NCBI GenBank assembly: GCA_002720745.1
Contig: PBJO01000003.1
Location: 103,167-167,166 of the forward strand
Reading direction: 5' to 3'
Source of the DNA: Balneola sp.
GTDB taxonomy: Bacteria; Bacteroidota; Rhodothermia; Balneolales; Balneolaceae
DNA: 64,000 bases
The notes under the pieces were generated by a model that saw nothing but the letters and a program-made list of their open reading frames with translations, searched no databases and had not been told where the DNA came from. Positions 10,062 to 19,360 of the stretch are shown here, one piece after another. Made by a program: the position numbers and the translations under genes. Positions within the stretch are counted from its first letter, which is position 1; every line of letters starts with the position of its first letter.

Positions 10062-11090
10062 CTATTTTTTAATATTATTTGTAGTAATTATTGAGTGATC
10101 ACCCACGTGTATTTCTCCGTTTACTTTCGTGAGCTTTGTGTGTGCTCCTACGGTTGAACCAGCTAATGTACACCCATCTAGGCTAGCTTGTTCTCGAATA
10201 ATAGAGTGCGATAGTTGGCTATTTTTTATAACGCAACCTCTCTCAACACTTACGTTTGGTCCTATAATAACTCCTTCTAGGGTTACATCCTTGGCCAAGT
10301 AAACCGGCGGAATTATCTTCGTTCCCTGCTTAGCAAAGGCCTCTATTTGTTCTGCTAAATTATAAGCTTCTTTTTCGACTATAACGCCAGTTGTTTCAAG
10401 CCAAGCGGATAGGGTTCCACAATCTAACCATTCATCTACCGTGGCTGTTTTAAATAATTTTCCATCATGGATCATACGATCTAGAGCATCCGTTAAATAA
10501 TACTCTCCACTGGGACCTTTAATATCATTGTCTAATACATATTGAAGCTCTACTTTTAACTTTGCTCCGTCTTTAAAATAGTAGACTCCAATGATGGCTA
10601 AATCCGAGATGAGCTCCGCTGGCTTTTCCACAAATCCAGTTATTTTTTCTCCCTCATAAACGGCCACTCCAAATCTAGAAGGGTCTTCTACTTTTTTAAG
10701 CCATATTACACTATCCGCCCCATCCACATTAAACATTTCTTTACTATCAAATAGGGTGTCAGCAAAGGCAATAATCACCTCTCCATCCAAATCTTTTCGA
10801 GCACAATAAACGGCATGTGCAGTTCCAAGAGCTATTTCTTGCACTCTAAATATACATTTTGCGCCATGACGCGCACTCATCTTCCTTAGAGGGTCCTTTG
10901 TAGAGTTCCCAAATTCAGGCCCTAAAATATATACAATCTCTTCAATATTTCGATCCATTGTTCGTATAAATGTCTCTACTAATCGCTCAACTATCATCGT
11001 TCCAGCTACTGGTAATAATGGTTTTGGAACTGTATGTGAATGAGGGCGAACTCTTGTCCCGCGACCCGCCATCGGAATAATTAATTTCAT
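10062..11090 (-). CDS. Sugar-phosphate nucleotidyltransferase with C-terminal beta-helix
   Basis: Activates a sugar-1-phosphate with an NTP. The N-terminal GT-A-like domain starts MKLIIPMAGRGTRVRPHSHT, the GxGTRxRP nucleotide loop, and continues with KPLLPVAG. FADTLFD and PSGEYYLTDAL mark the active site. The last about 90 residues (VYLAKDVTLEGVIIGPNVSV onward) are hexapeptide repeats forming a left-handed beta-helix, as in RmlA-long, GlmU or archaeal UDP-glucose pyrophosphorylases. It is not GlgC-like in overall pattern. The exact sugar cannot be told. It stands alone, divergent from the MurF-like gene across about 300 bp. Confidence 0.82.
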   Translation of the reverse strand: MKLIIPMAGRGTRVRPHSHTVPKPLLPVAGTMIVERLVETFIRTMDRNIEEIVYILGPEFGNSTKDPLRKMSARHGAKCIFRVQEIALGTAHAVYCARKDLDGEVIIAFADTLFDSKEMFNVDGADSVIWLKKVEDPSRFGVAVYEGEKITGFVEKPAELISDLAIIGVYYFKDGAKLKVELQYVLDNDIKGPSGEYYLTDALDRMIHDGKLFKTATVDEWLDCGTLSAWLETTGVIVEKEAYNLAEQIEAFAKQGTKIIPPVYLAKDVTLEGVIIGPNVSVERGCVIKNSQLSHSIIREQASLDGCTLAGSTVGAHTKLTKVNGEIHVGDHSIITTNNIKK

Positions 11091-11206
11091 ATTACTCGTT
11101 TTTTTTAAATAATTATCTAAATATCAAACAAAACACTCGGCAAATACTATATTTTCAATTCAAATATACGGTCCTTTTTTTTGAATGCCCAAGTAATGAA
11201 GCTAAT

Positions 11207-11353
11207 ATGGACAGTAACGTACACTATGAGAAGTCACTTGTGTCAAAACGGTCCATTCAAATAGCTCAAAAAATTCAACTATTCTTAGCTATCTTTACCT
11301 TCGGAGCTTACAACAAGAATTACTTTATTTCGAAGTATAGGCTTCAGAAATAG
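11207..11353 (+). CDS. Possible 48-aa basic small protein in the divergent spacer
   Basis: The roughly 300-bp spacer between the nucleotidyltransferase (minus) and the MurF-like gene (plus) contains an ATG-started frame of 48 codons ending in TAG. It lies 41 bp before the ATG of the MurF-like gene. The peptide has a polar Lys-rich start, a short hydrophobic stretch (LFLAIFTFGAY) and a basic end. No clear ribosome site precedes it and I recognise no family. It may equally be chance coding in leader sequence. Confidence 0.22.
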   Translation: MDSNVHYEKSLVSKRSIQIAQKIQLFLAIFTFGAYNKNYFISKYRLQK

Positions 11354-11394
11354 TCCCTTTTTCTTGTGAATAGTATTCCTTGATTACTTTATCC

Positions 11395-13125
11395 ATGCTA
11401 TATACCTATTACCTAGTTTTTTTAGACACTTTTGCAGTGATTTTTACCCTAATGATGCTACGAGTTCTCTATTACAGATGGCTCTATTATTTACATGTTT
11501 TTCAGCAATTAGGATATAAAACCAATGAACTAATCGGATGGCTAAAAGATCATTGGGATGAAAAAGTGATTCCTAGAAGCCTAGTTTATTTCTTGATAAG
11601 TACCATGCTGCTCATTTTTGGAACCGAATTCCTTGAAATTCGACTAAATCTATCAGCTGAGGCTATTATCCTTTTTTCATGGGGTTTAGCCTACCTTAGT
11701 TCAACCAAAACCTTCCGTCCTAAAAAAGTAAAAAAACCACTGGTCTGGACTACTCGAGTAAAACGATTATCACTCCCTTTTGGACTGTCTAGTCTACTTC
11801 TTCCTTTTCTTGCTATGTATTTAGGCTTCGGCGGCTGGTTAAACTCTGCCATTACGCACCCTCGATTGCAAGAAGCCGCTAGCATACAATTTGATGCCCC
11901 AAGTTTAGCCTTAGGCCTTGCCTTAGGATATATTTTTATTCCCCTTTTCTTACTCTTATCGGGGTACCTCACTGCCCCAATTGAGGAGCAAATACAAAAT
12001 GGATATAAACGCCAAGCTCGCAAAAAATTGGCCTCACTGACGCATCTAAAAGTGATTGCTATTACAGGAAGTTATGGAAAAACTAGCGTTAAATTTATGC
12101 TCAGAGATATACTAAAGGAGCGGTTTAGTGTGTGTATTACCCCTGGAAGTTTTAATACTCCCATGGGCATATGTAAAGTCATCAACAACGATTTGCAAGC
12201 GCATCACCAAATATTAGTTTTAGAGATGGGAGCACGTTATGCCGGTAATATTGGCGAACTCTGTGACATTGCCCAACCTGATATATCCATCGTTTCAAAT
12301 GTCGGGTTTGCCCATTTAGAAACTTTTGGAAGCCAGAAAGTCATTGCCAAAGAAAAAGGCACCCTGGTGCAACGTTTGAAAAAAGGGGGCGTGGCCGTAT
12401 TAAATGGTAACGACCCCATTGTATCAAAAATGGGCGAAGACCGCAGCGACATCTACCGAATTCAAGTTGGGCTTTCATCCTTAAATGAAACCAACTCTGA
12501 ATTACATTTAAACGCTTCTGAAGTGGACTATTCTACCCAAGGAACTCGCTTTATACTCCATAAAAACTCGAGAGACACCCCAATAGAACCGTTGGATATT
12601 CAGTGCCCACTATTAGGCAAGCACAACGTACAAAATTTATTATTAGCCCTTGGTGTTGGCGACCACCTTGGTCTTAGAATGAATACAATGCAATTAGCCG
12701 CTTCTCAAATTGAACCGGTACAACATCGGTTAGAATTAAAAGAAGTAGGTGATTATTTCATGATCGATGACGCATTTAACTCCAATCCAGTAGGAGCTAA
12801 AAACGCAGTAGAAATTCTAGGGGCTTTTCGGTCATCTCAGCGCTTTATTATTACTCCTGGGATAGTTGAATTAGGGGATATAGAAGCAGAAGAAAATTAT
12901 AAATTTGGAACTCACATTGCTGAGGCCAAATTAGATTATGCTTTTATAGTTGGTTTAAAGAGAGGAAAAGTAATTGAAAAAGGGTACTTAGAGGCTGGAG
13001 GAAACCCTAAACGCCTGGAACGGGTAAAGTCTCTTTTTGAAGCTAATGATAAACTCAAGCACCGCATTAGATCTGGAGATGTAGTACTTTATGAAAATGA
13101 TTTGCCCGATATTTATAACGAATAA
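11395..13125 (+). CDS. Membrane-embedded MurF-like Mur ligase
   Basis: The Mur ligase half resembles MurF, which adds D-Ala-D-Ala to UDP-MurNAc-tripeptide. It has the ATP loop ITGSYGKTS near residues 223-231, EMGARYAGNIGELC, and the MurF-type C-terminal pattern DDAFNSNPVGAKNAVE followed by ITPGIVELGD. Unusually it is preceded by about 200 residues with some five hydrophobic segments (about 5-26, 62-80, 88-103, 126-148 and 170-192), so the enzyme should sit in the inner membrane. I start at the ATG at 11395; a TTG at 11380 is possible. It is not in a mur/dcw cluster. It may be the only MurF or an envelope-specific paralogue. PgsB/CapB, another Mur-like membrane enzyme, fits less well because it lacks this C-terminal domain. 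Confidence 0.8.
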   Translation: MLYTYYLVFLDTFAVIFTLMMLRVLYYRWLYYLHVFQQLGYKTNELIGWLKDHWDEKVIPRSLVYFLISTMLLIFGTEFLEIRLNLSAEAIILFSWGLAYLSSTKTFRPKKVKKPLVWTTRVKRLSLPFGLSSLLLPFLAMYLGFGGWLNSAITHPRLQEAASIQFDAPSLALGLALGYIFIPLFLLLSGYLTAPIEEQIQNGYKRQARKKLASLTHLKVIAITGSYGKTSVKFMLRDILKERFSVCITPGSFNTPMGICKVINNDLQAHHQILVLEMGARYAGNIGELCDIAQPDISIVSNVGFAHLETFGSQKVIAKEKGTLVQRLKKGGVAVLNGNDPIVSKMGEDRSDIYRIQVGLSSLNETNSELHLNASEVDYSTQGTRFILHKNSRDTPIEPLDIQCPLLGKHNVQNLLLALGVGDHLGLRMNTMQLAASQIEPVQHRLELKEVGDYFMIDDAFNSNPVGAKNAVEILGAFRSSQRFIITPGIVELGDIEAEENYKFGTHIAEAKLDYAFIVGLKRGKVIEKGYLEAGGNPKRLERVKSLFEANDKLKHRIRSGDVVLYENDLPDIYNE

Positions 13126-13133
13126 TCACCAAG

Positions 13134-13163
13134 AGGTAGCTGCGCTATCTGCTTTATTTTTTT
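13134..13163 (+). terminator. Rho-independent terminator after the MurF-like gene
   Basis: Nine bases after the stop codon, GGTAGC and GCTATC pair around a TGC loop (one G-T wobble, one extra A-T at the base). This is followed by a T-rich run, ATTTTTTT, at about 13156-13163. The geometry is that of an intrinsic terminator for the plus strand. The T-tract starts a few bases after the stem, so strength is uncertain. Confidence 0.55.
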
Positions 13164-13236
13164 GATATGTTTTTTTGGAGGCACGTTTTATTCTCGTCCT
13201 GCCTTTTTTGCTAATTCAAAGCTTGTAAACTTGGTA

Positions 13237-14598
13237 TTATTCATACCGTATAACTCGCGTAGGATGCATCTTGGCTGCACTAAGGGCGGGCATCCAACTT
13301 GCTAAAACACTCAAACCAAGAGTCCCAATCATAATCAGCAAAACATCAATCCATTGTATATCTACCGGATATGCGTCAATTATAAATGCAGAGGATAACT
13401 TTAATAGTCCATATTTGCCTTGTAAATAACAAAAGCCTAAGCCTAATATTGCGCCCAAAAATGCCCCTATAAACCCAATAAATAATCCTTGCTGAATAAA
13501 TATTGCTTGCACTTGTTTGACCGTTAACCCCAAAGAGCGTAAAACGCCAATATCCCGCTTCTTTTGTATCACAATCATACTTAAGGATCCTAAAATATTA
13601 AGTGCTGCAACCAAAATGATTATCATGAGTACTACAAATGCCCCCCACTTTTCTAAATCCATAACATCATATAGAGGTTTTTGTAAATCATACCATGTTT
13701 TTAAAACAATATCAGAGCTAAAAAGATCCTCCTTAATACTTTCCAGGCTTGCCTTAACCTCATCCGCTTGAAGTATGTTATCCAATGACAGATCCACACC
13801 AGAAATTTTATTCCTTGTCAGAAATAACCTGTGCGCCGCTGAAATATCTAGTAAAATAGGTGGTGGAGACGAAATATATGGGAGTTCATAAACCCCCCTT
13901 ACAGTAAAAATCATAGATCGCGGAATACTAATTTGGGTTAGCACTTTATGCATATGTCGCGCACTCAACAAAACCACTTCATCTCCTAGTTCTAGCTGTA
14001 AATCCGCGCGCAAATATTCTGGAATAAGTATACCAGGAAGGCCCTGTAAGGCATGTAAATTTTTAACGCCACTTTTTAGAGGTAAGTTTTGTAAAAACCC
14101 TCGCCGATCATTTAAATCCGCACCCTTTTGGTCCATTTTTACAATAATAGCATCAACAGGAGTCGCTTTATAAAAGTTTATAGATGCGGTGTTATCAATT
14201 TTATAGCTGCTAGATAAATTCGTCGGGATACCCTTAATTTGTATTACCTTATTTTCATAGGATTGCACTCCATCGGCGCTGCGGGTACGTAACATGGCTA
14301 TGCCTTCCACAAAGGGGGTATACTCCACAATCCTAGGATCGTTCTGAAATTGCTTACCTAATTTATCATTCCATTCTAGTACCGGCCCACCTATACTTTC
14401 GACCCGTAGAGCTGGATCATATCCCAATAGAAAACCTTGAATAACTGTAAAAAACCCGTTGAAAATAGATAAAACAATAATAAGTAAAGCAGCCCCAACT
14501 GTAATACCTGATATACTTATGTACGTAAGTACAGAAACCGAAGAAACATGTTTTTTTACAAACAAATATCGCCATGCAATACGTCCAGAAATATTCAT
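13237..14598 (-). CDS. LolC/LolE-type ABC transporter permease
   Basis: Inner-membrane permease of the lipoprotein-releasing LolCDE system (FtsX family). The N terminus (AWRYLFVKKHVSSVSVLTYI) leads into the first membrane helix at about 22-50. A periplasmic domain of about 270 residues follows, then three C-terminal helices. The signature between helices 2 and 3 is QKKRDIGVLRSLGL. 453 aa is slightly longer than E. coli LolC/E. The ATPase LolD is not adjacent, so the partner must be elsewhere. The many lipoproteins in this window are plausible clients. Divergent from glgB over about 160 bp. Confidence 0.88.
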   Translation of the reverse strand: MNISGRIAWRYLFVKKHVSSVSVLTYISISGITVGAALLIIVLSIFNGFFTVIQGFLLGYDPALRVESIGGPVLEWNDKLGKQFQNDPRIVEYTPFVEGIAMLRTRSADGVQSYENKVIQIKGIPTNLSSSYKIDNTASINFYKATPVDAIIVKMDQKGADLNDRRGFLQNLPLKSGVKNLHALQGLPGILIPEYLRADLQLELGDEVVLLSARHMHKVLTQISIPRSMIFTVRGVYELPYISSPPPILLDISAAHRLFLTRNKISGVDLSLDNILQADEVKASLESIKEDLFSSDIVLKTWYDLQKPLYDVMDLEKWGAFVVLMIIILVAALNILGSLSMIVIQKKRDIGVLRSLGLTVKQVQAIFIQQGLFIGFIGAFLGAILGLGFCYLQGKYGLLKLSSAFIIDAYPVDIQWIDVLLIMIGTLGLSVLASWMPALSAAKMHPTRVIRYE

Positions 14599-14761
14599 GA
14601 GCCAAAATGGTTAAATAACAGATAAAGTAAAATAGAAAATGTTCCTTTTAAACACATAATTGAAGGTACTTAGAACATTATTTAACACCTAAATTCATAT
14701 ATTCTTATTTCTTTAAACTGCCTCTTTTTCGTTCTTTAGTAACCAATCTTTAGAAAATCAT

Positions 14762-16945
14762 TTGTTAACGCAGGAAATTATTCAATCCCTTGATGATGGA
14801 TCGCATGGCGAGCCCTTTAGTATTTTGGGTCCTCATATCACCGAAATAAAAGGTAAAAAGAAGATAATTGTTAGGGCTTTTAGGCCAGATGCTAAAGAAG
14901 TTGAATTGATTATTTCACCGAAGATTCGCCATGTAATGACCCGCCTATCCGAGGGGGGGTTATTTGAATGGATATTTCTCAGAAGAAAAAAAATACCTGC
15001 ATACCGCCTATCCATTACTCCATTTCAAGGCCAACCTTACTCCATTGATGACCCTTATCGGTTTCAACCCATAATTGAAGAGCTTGATTTACATCTTTGG
15101 GGAGAGGGAAATCATGCCAAGTCCTATTCTTTTATGGGGGCGCATCCAAAAACAATAGATGGTGTTCAAGGAAGTCATTTTGTTGTGACTGCCCCTGATG
15201 CCACACGGGTTAGCGTCATAGGTTCATTCAATCAATGGGATGGTAGAGTTCACCGGATGAGAAAGTATCATGACCAGGGCCTTTGGGAGCTTTTTATACC
15301 ACATGTTAATTCAGGCGACTCCTATAAATTTGAAATTAAAAGTCCTCAACAGGATGCCCCTTTGAAAAAAGCCGATCCCTTCGCCTTTTTCTCGGAACTC
15401 AGGCCGCAGACTGCCTCCATTGTTCATGATTTAAATGGATACAAATGGAAGGATCAAAAATGGATTAAGCAGCGTCAAAGCCGGCATCATGAACAAGCTA
15501 TTTCAGTATATGAATGCCATCTAGGATCCTGGAAACGAGACAGCGAAAATTTTTTATCGTATCGTGAACTTGCTAAACAACTTATCCCATATGTAAAAAG
15601 CCTCGGCTTTACTCATATTGAACTTATGCCTATTGCAGAACACCCCTATGATCCTTCCTGGGGGTATCAGCAAACAGGTTACTTTGCAGCTACCTCTCGT
15701 TTCGGAGCCCCAAAAGACTTTATGTTTTTTGTTGATCAGTGCCATGCATATAATATTGGAGTCATTATGGATTGGGTGCCTGCTCATTTTGCTAAAGACG
15801 AACATGGACTCTACCGTTTTGACGGTACAGGGCTATTTGAACATGAAGACCCACGACAGGGAGAACATAAAGATTGGGGTACCGCTATTTTTAATTATGG
15901 GCGCATAGAGGTCCAAAATTTGCTGATTTCAAACGCCTTATTTTGGCTAGATTACTATCATATTGATGGCTTAAGGGTAGATGCTGTGGCTTCTATGCTC
16001 TATTTGGATTATTCCCGAGAAAAAGATGAATGGATACCAAATAAGTATGGGGGACGAGAAAATATTGAGGCTATTGAGTTCCTAAAAAAATTCAACTACT
16101 TCGTACATGAATATTTTCCTGGATGCCTAACTTTTGCTGAAGAATCTACCTCTTGGGGTGGAGTCACTTCACCTGTCCAACAAGATGGACTAGGATTCGA
16201 TTATAAATGGAACATGGGGTGGATGAATGATACACTAAGCTATATTGAAAAAGACCCCATCTACCGCCGGTATCATCAAGATGATCTTACATTTTCAATG
16301 GTCTATGCCTTTAGTGAAAAATTCATTTTACCTTTTTCACATGACGAAGTGGTGCATATGAAAAAATCTATGCTATGTAAAATGCCCGGCAATGATTGGC
16401 AAAAATTTGCTAATCTGAGATTATTATATACTTATATGTATGCACATCCAGGAGCAAAGTTGCTATTTATGGGTTCTGAGTTTGGACAGTGGCGTGAATG
16501 GAATGACGCTCATTCACTTGACTGGCATCTATGTGAATATACCCCCCACCAGCAACTACAAACCCTGATAAAGGATTTAAATCATCTCCACCAAAATCAA
16601 GCTTCACTGTTCGAACTTGATACAGATTGGAAAGGCTTTGAGTGGATTGATTTCCATGATGCGGACAATAGTTTAATTTCCTTTATCAGAAAAGCAAAAG
16701 ATTTCGGCGACTTTGTGGTAGTTGTATTAAATTTCACACCCACTGCACATCTAAATTATCGTATAGGAGTCCCTATCACCGGTAGTTACGAAGTATTGTT
16801 CAATAGTGATTCAGAGTATTATGGCGGGAGTAACGTTGGAGTTAAAGAATACATTGCATCAACAGAGTCATCGCACAATTTTTCTTCGTCAATATCGATC
16901 GACATTCCCCCATTGGCTGGTATCATATTAAAACTAAAGAACTAA
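14762..16945 (+). CDS. glgB: 1,4-alpha-glucan branching enzyme
   Basis: Introduces alpha-1,6 branches into glycogen (GH13). The N terminus has the GlgB signature SLDDGSHGEPFSILGPH, then a CBM48 module (VTAPDATRVSVIGSFNQWDG). The catalytic barrel carries GLRVDAVASMLY with the nucleophile Asp, FAEEST with the acid/base Glu, and FSHDEVVH. At 727 aa it is full length. The start is a TTG at 14762, since no ATG lies near the conserved N terminus. The stop is 3 bp before malQ, so the two form an operon. Confidence 0.95.
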   Translation: MLTQEIIQSLDDGSHGEPFSILGPHITEIKGKKKIIVRAFRPDAKEVELIISPKIRHVMTRLSEGGLFEWIFLRRKKIPAYRLSITPFQGQPYSIDDPYRFQPIIEELDLHLWGEGNHAKSYSFMGAHPKTIDGVQGSHFVVTAPDATRVSVIGSFNQWDGRVHRMRKYHDQGLWELFIPHVNSGDSYKFEIKSPQQDAPLKKADPFAFFSELRPQTASIVHDLNGYKWKDQKWIKQRQSRHHEQAISVYECHLGSWKRDSENFLSYRELAKQLIPYVKSLGFTHIELMPIAEHPYDPSWGYQQTGYFAATSRFGAPKDFMFFVDQCHAYNIGVIMDWVPAHFAKDEHGLYRFDGTGLFEHEDPRQGEHKDWGTAIFNYGRIEVQNLLISNALFWLDYYHIDGLRVDAVASMLYLDYSREKDEWIPNKYGGRENIEAIEFLKKFNYFVHEYFPGCLTFAEESTSWGGVTSPVQQDGLGFDYKWNMGWMNDTLSYIEKDPIYRRYHQDDLTFSMVYAFSEKFILPFSHDEVVHMKKSMLCKMPGNDWQKFANLRLLYTYMYAHPGAKLLFMGSEFGQWREWNDAHSLDWHLCEYTPHQQLQTLIKDLNHLHQNQASLFELDTDWKGFEWIDFHDADNSLISFIRKAKDFGDFVVVVLNFTPTAHLNYRIGVPITGSYEVLFNSDSEYYGGSNVGVKEYIASTESSHNFSSSISIDIPPLAGIILKLKN

Positions 16946-16948
16946 GTT

Positions 16949-18451
16949 ATGCGATTTCCACGATCCTGCGGCACCTTGGTGCATCCCACGTCTTTTCCTG
17001 GAAAATACGGCATTGGAGATTTTGGCTATGAAGCCCGGGAATTCCTAGATTTCCTAGAAGATACTCAACAAAGTATCTGGCAAGTGCTTCCTCTTACACC
17101 TACTGGGTATGGAAACTCACCCTATGCTTCCTATTCTGCTTTTGCTGGTAACCCTTATTTGATAAGTCCAGATATTCTTTTTGAAAAAGGACTCTTAACT
17201 GCTTCAAAAGCCCGTTCTCTCATTATTCCCTCAACCACTACTGTAGCCTATGAGCAAGCGGTTAAAAAAAAATCGGAGGCATTGAAATTAGCTTCGAGTT
17301 GTTTTTATGAAACCTTAGACGGTATTGAAAAAGAAAAATTTGAGCTATTCAAGCTGGAACATGCCCATTGGTTAGATGATTATGTATTGTTTATGGCCGT
17401 AGCTAAAAGTCACCAAATGCGTCCCTGGAATAGTTGGGATTCAGATATTGCTACATATAAAAAAGAAGCTATTAATAAAGCAAAAAAGAACTATGCTCAA
17501 GAAATTAAACTAGAGTATTGGCTTCAATATGAGTTTTTAAATCAATGGATGGCTTTAAAAAAGTATGCCAACACTAGAGGAATTCGTGTGATTGGTGACA
17601 TCCCTATTTTTGTCGATCATAATAGCGCTGATGTGTGGGCCAATTCAAAGTATTTTGCTGTAGATAAAAAAGGAAATAGGACCTTGGTTTCTGGGGTTCC
17701 ACCGGACTATTTCAGTGAGACAGGACAGCTTTGGGGGAACCCTCAGTATCAGTGGGGGGCTTTAGAAAAAGATGGTTACTCATGGTGGGTTAAACGATTT
17801 AAACATATGTTTTTGACTTGCGACGCAATCAGAGTAGATCACTTCAGAGGGTTTGATGCTTACTGGGAGATACCCGCTTCCGAAAAAACTGCTGTAAATG
17901 GACATTGGGTTGAGGGCCCTGGTGAAAAATTTTTTGATACCATCTTAGAAGAATGCGGCGAACTACCTATTATTGCGGAAGATTTAGGTTTTGTTACCGA
18001 AGGTGTAGAAAAGTTGCGCGATAAATATGCATTTCCTGGTATGAAGATTCTTCAATTTGCCTTTGACGCCGAATCTGACAATAGTTTTTTACCCCATAAT
18101 TATCCTCAGAATTGCGTGGTATATAGCGGCACACATGACAATGACACCTCGAAAGGATGGTATGAGCAAGCCCCCGAGAGCGAACGCCATTTTGCCAGAA
18201 CCTATAGCCAATCCGATGGAACACATATAAATTGGGCTTTTATTCGGCTTGGAATTCTTTCAGTAAGTGATCAGGCCATCTTTCCCCTTCAAGACTTTAT
18301 GGGCCTATCAAAAGAACACCGTATGAATTTTCCAGGAACTTCATCCGGTAATTGGCTTTGGAGATACACTACAGAAATGCTACAAGAAATTGATCGTGAT
18401 AAAATTAGCATTCTCCTTCAGTTAGGCAACCGGCATAACAGGAAGAAATAA
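16949..18451 (+). CDS. malQ: 4-alpha-glucanotransferase (amylomaltase)
   Basis: GH77 disproportionating enzyme that transfers maltodextrin segments and releases glucose. It works downstream of GlgP on limit dextrins. Typical motifs are GNSPYASYSAFAGNPYLIS near the N terminus, GDIPIFVDHNSADVW, AIRVDHFRGFDAYWEIP with the nucleophile Asp, and IIAEDLG with the acid Glu. At 500 aa it is the bacterial short form without the extra N-terminal carbohydrate modules. It begins 3 bp after glgB and is followed by a hairpin terminator at 18466-18499. Confidence 0.95.
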   Translation: MRFPRSCGTLVHPTSFPGKYGIGDFGYEAREFLDFLEDTQQSIWQVLPLTPTGYGNSPYASYSAFAGNPYLISPDILFEKGLLTASKARSLIIPSTTTVAYEQAVKKKSEALKLASSCFYETLDGIEKEKFELFKLEHAHWLDDYVLFMAVAKSHQMRPWNSWDSDIATYKKEAINKAKKNYAQEIKLEYWLQYEFLNQWMALKKYANTRGIRVIGDIPIFVDHNSADVWANSKYFAVDKKGNRTLVSGVPPDYFSETGQLWGNPQYQWGALEKDGYSWWVKRFKHMFLTCDAIRVDHFRGFDAYWEIPASEKTAVNGHWVEGPGEKFFDTILEECGELPIIAEDLGFVTEGVEKLRDKYAFPGMKILQFAFDAESDNSFLPHNYPQNCVVYSGTHDNDTSKGWYEQAPESERHFARTYSQSDGTHINWAFIRLGILSVSDQAIFPLQDFMGLSKEHRMNFPGTSSGNWLWRYTTEMLQEIDRDKISILLQLGNRHNRKK

Positions 18452-18465
18452 ATGCTGAATAAATA

Positions 18466-18499
18466 AAAAAGGTGTTTTTTCATTTAAAACCGCCTTTTT
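18466..18499 (+). terminator. Intrinsic terminator after glgB-malQ
   Basis: The arm AAAAAGGTGTTTT (18466-18478) pairs with AAAACCGCCTTTTT (18486-18499) with one bulge around a 7-base loop. The T-run at the end makes it a Rho-independent terminator separating malQ from the next gene, 33 bp on. The A-run on the other side would let it act in both directions. Confidence 0.7.
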
Positions 18500-18532
18500 C
18501 GTATATTCCTAAATTGCAATAAAAAAAACACT

Positions 18533-19351
18533 ATGTCGTTTTCATTGAAGAATCTACCTGAACGATCTGCAAAACCGAGAACTGAAGGTATAACCCTGGT
18601 ACTGGACAAAGGATATGGCATTCGTCAAGTAGAAGATCTAGTTGATGTATGCTCAAAACATATTGACATAGTCAAACTTGGGTGGGGTACATCATATGTA
18701 ACTCAAGGGTTAGAAGAAAAAATTAAGGTTTATCAAAATGCTGGAATACCCGTTTACTTTGGTGGTACTCTCTTCGAAGCATTTCTGATGCGTAACCAAC
18801 TTTCCGATTACCGAAAATTGATGGAGCACTACGAAATTACACACTTAGAGGTTTCTAATGGTACTATCTTGTTGTCGGATGAAAAAAAACAGGCTATCAT
18901 CAAAGAACTAAGTAGTGATTATACGGTTTATTCTGAGGTTGGTAGTAAGAACCCTAATGAAATCGTTCCTCCTTACAAATGGGTGCGAACTATTCAACAG
19001 GAACTAGAAGCTGGTTCCGAGAAAGTTATCTGCGAAGCTAGAGAAAGTGGTACTGTTGGAATGTTTCGCCCTAATGGTGAGATTCGATCTGGATTACTTG
19101 AAGAAATCACCGATCAAATACCTGTCAAATATTTGCTTTTTGAGGCACCCAAAAAAGAACAGCAAGTTTGGTTTATTCGTAAATATGGATCTAATGTCAA
19201 CTTGGGAAATATCCAACCCGAAGAAGTGATTCCATTAGAAACATTACGATTAGGACTACGTGGAGATACTCTTTTAGATTTCTATTCATTAGAAGAAGGC
19301 AACGAATTGGATGAAGTGATTAAAGCGTCCGGATTGAACAATAATGAATAA
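18533..19351 (+). CDS. Phosphosulfolactate synthase family protein (ComA)
   Basis: Family enzymes add sulfite to phosphoenolpyruvate to give phosphosulfolactate, the first step of coenzyme M synthesis in methanogens. Bacterial homologues make sulfolactate or have unknown roles. The sequence is a 272-aa TIM barrel with LDKGYG near residue 24, DIVKLGWGTSYV near 45, and a C-terminal NLGNIQPEEVIPLETLRLGLRG. It opens a close-packed run with the short glycogen synthase (9-bp gap) and three envelope genes. One guess is that it feeds a sulfonate such as a cysteate-derived sulfonolipid, known from some Bacteroidota and Salinibacter. No other gene for that is seen here. Confidence 0.85.
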   Translation: MSFSLKNLPERSAKPRTEGITLVLDKGYGIRQVEDLVDVCSKHIDIVKLGWGTSYVTQGLEEKIKVYQNAGIPVYFGGTLFEAFLMRNQLSDYRKLMEHYEITHLEVSNGTILLSDEKKQAIIKELSSDYTVYSEVGSKNPNEIVPPYKWVRTIQQELEAGSEKVICEARESGTVGMFRPNGEIRSGLLEEITDQIPVKYLLFEAPKKEQQVWFIRKYGSNVNLGNIQPEEVIPLETLRLGLRGDTLLDFYSLEEGNELDEVIKASGLNNNE

Positions 19352-19360
19352 TAAACCATT

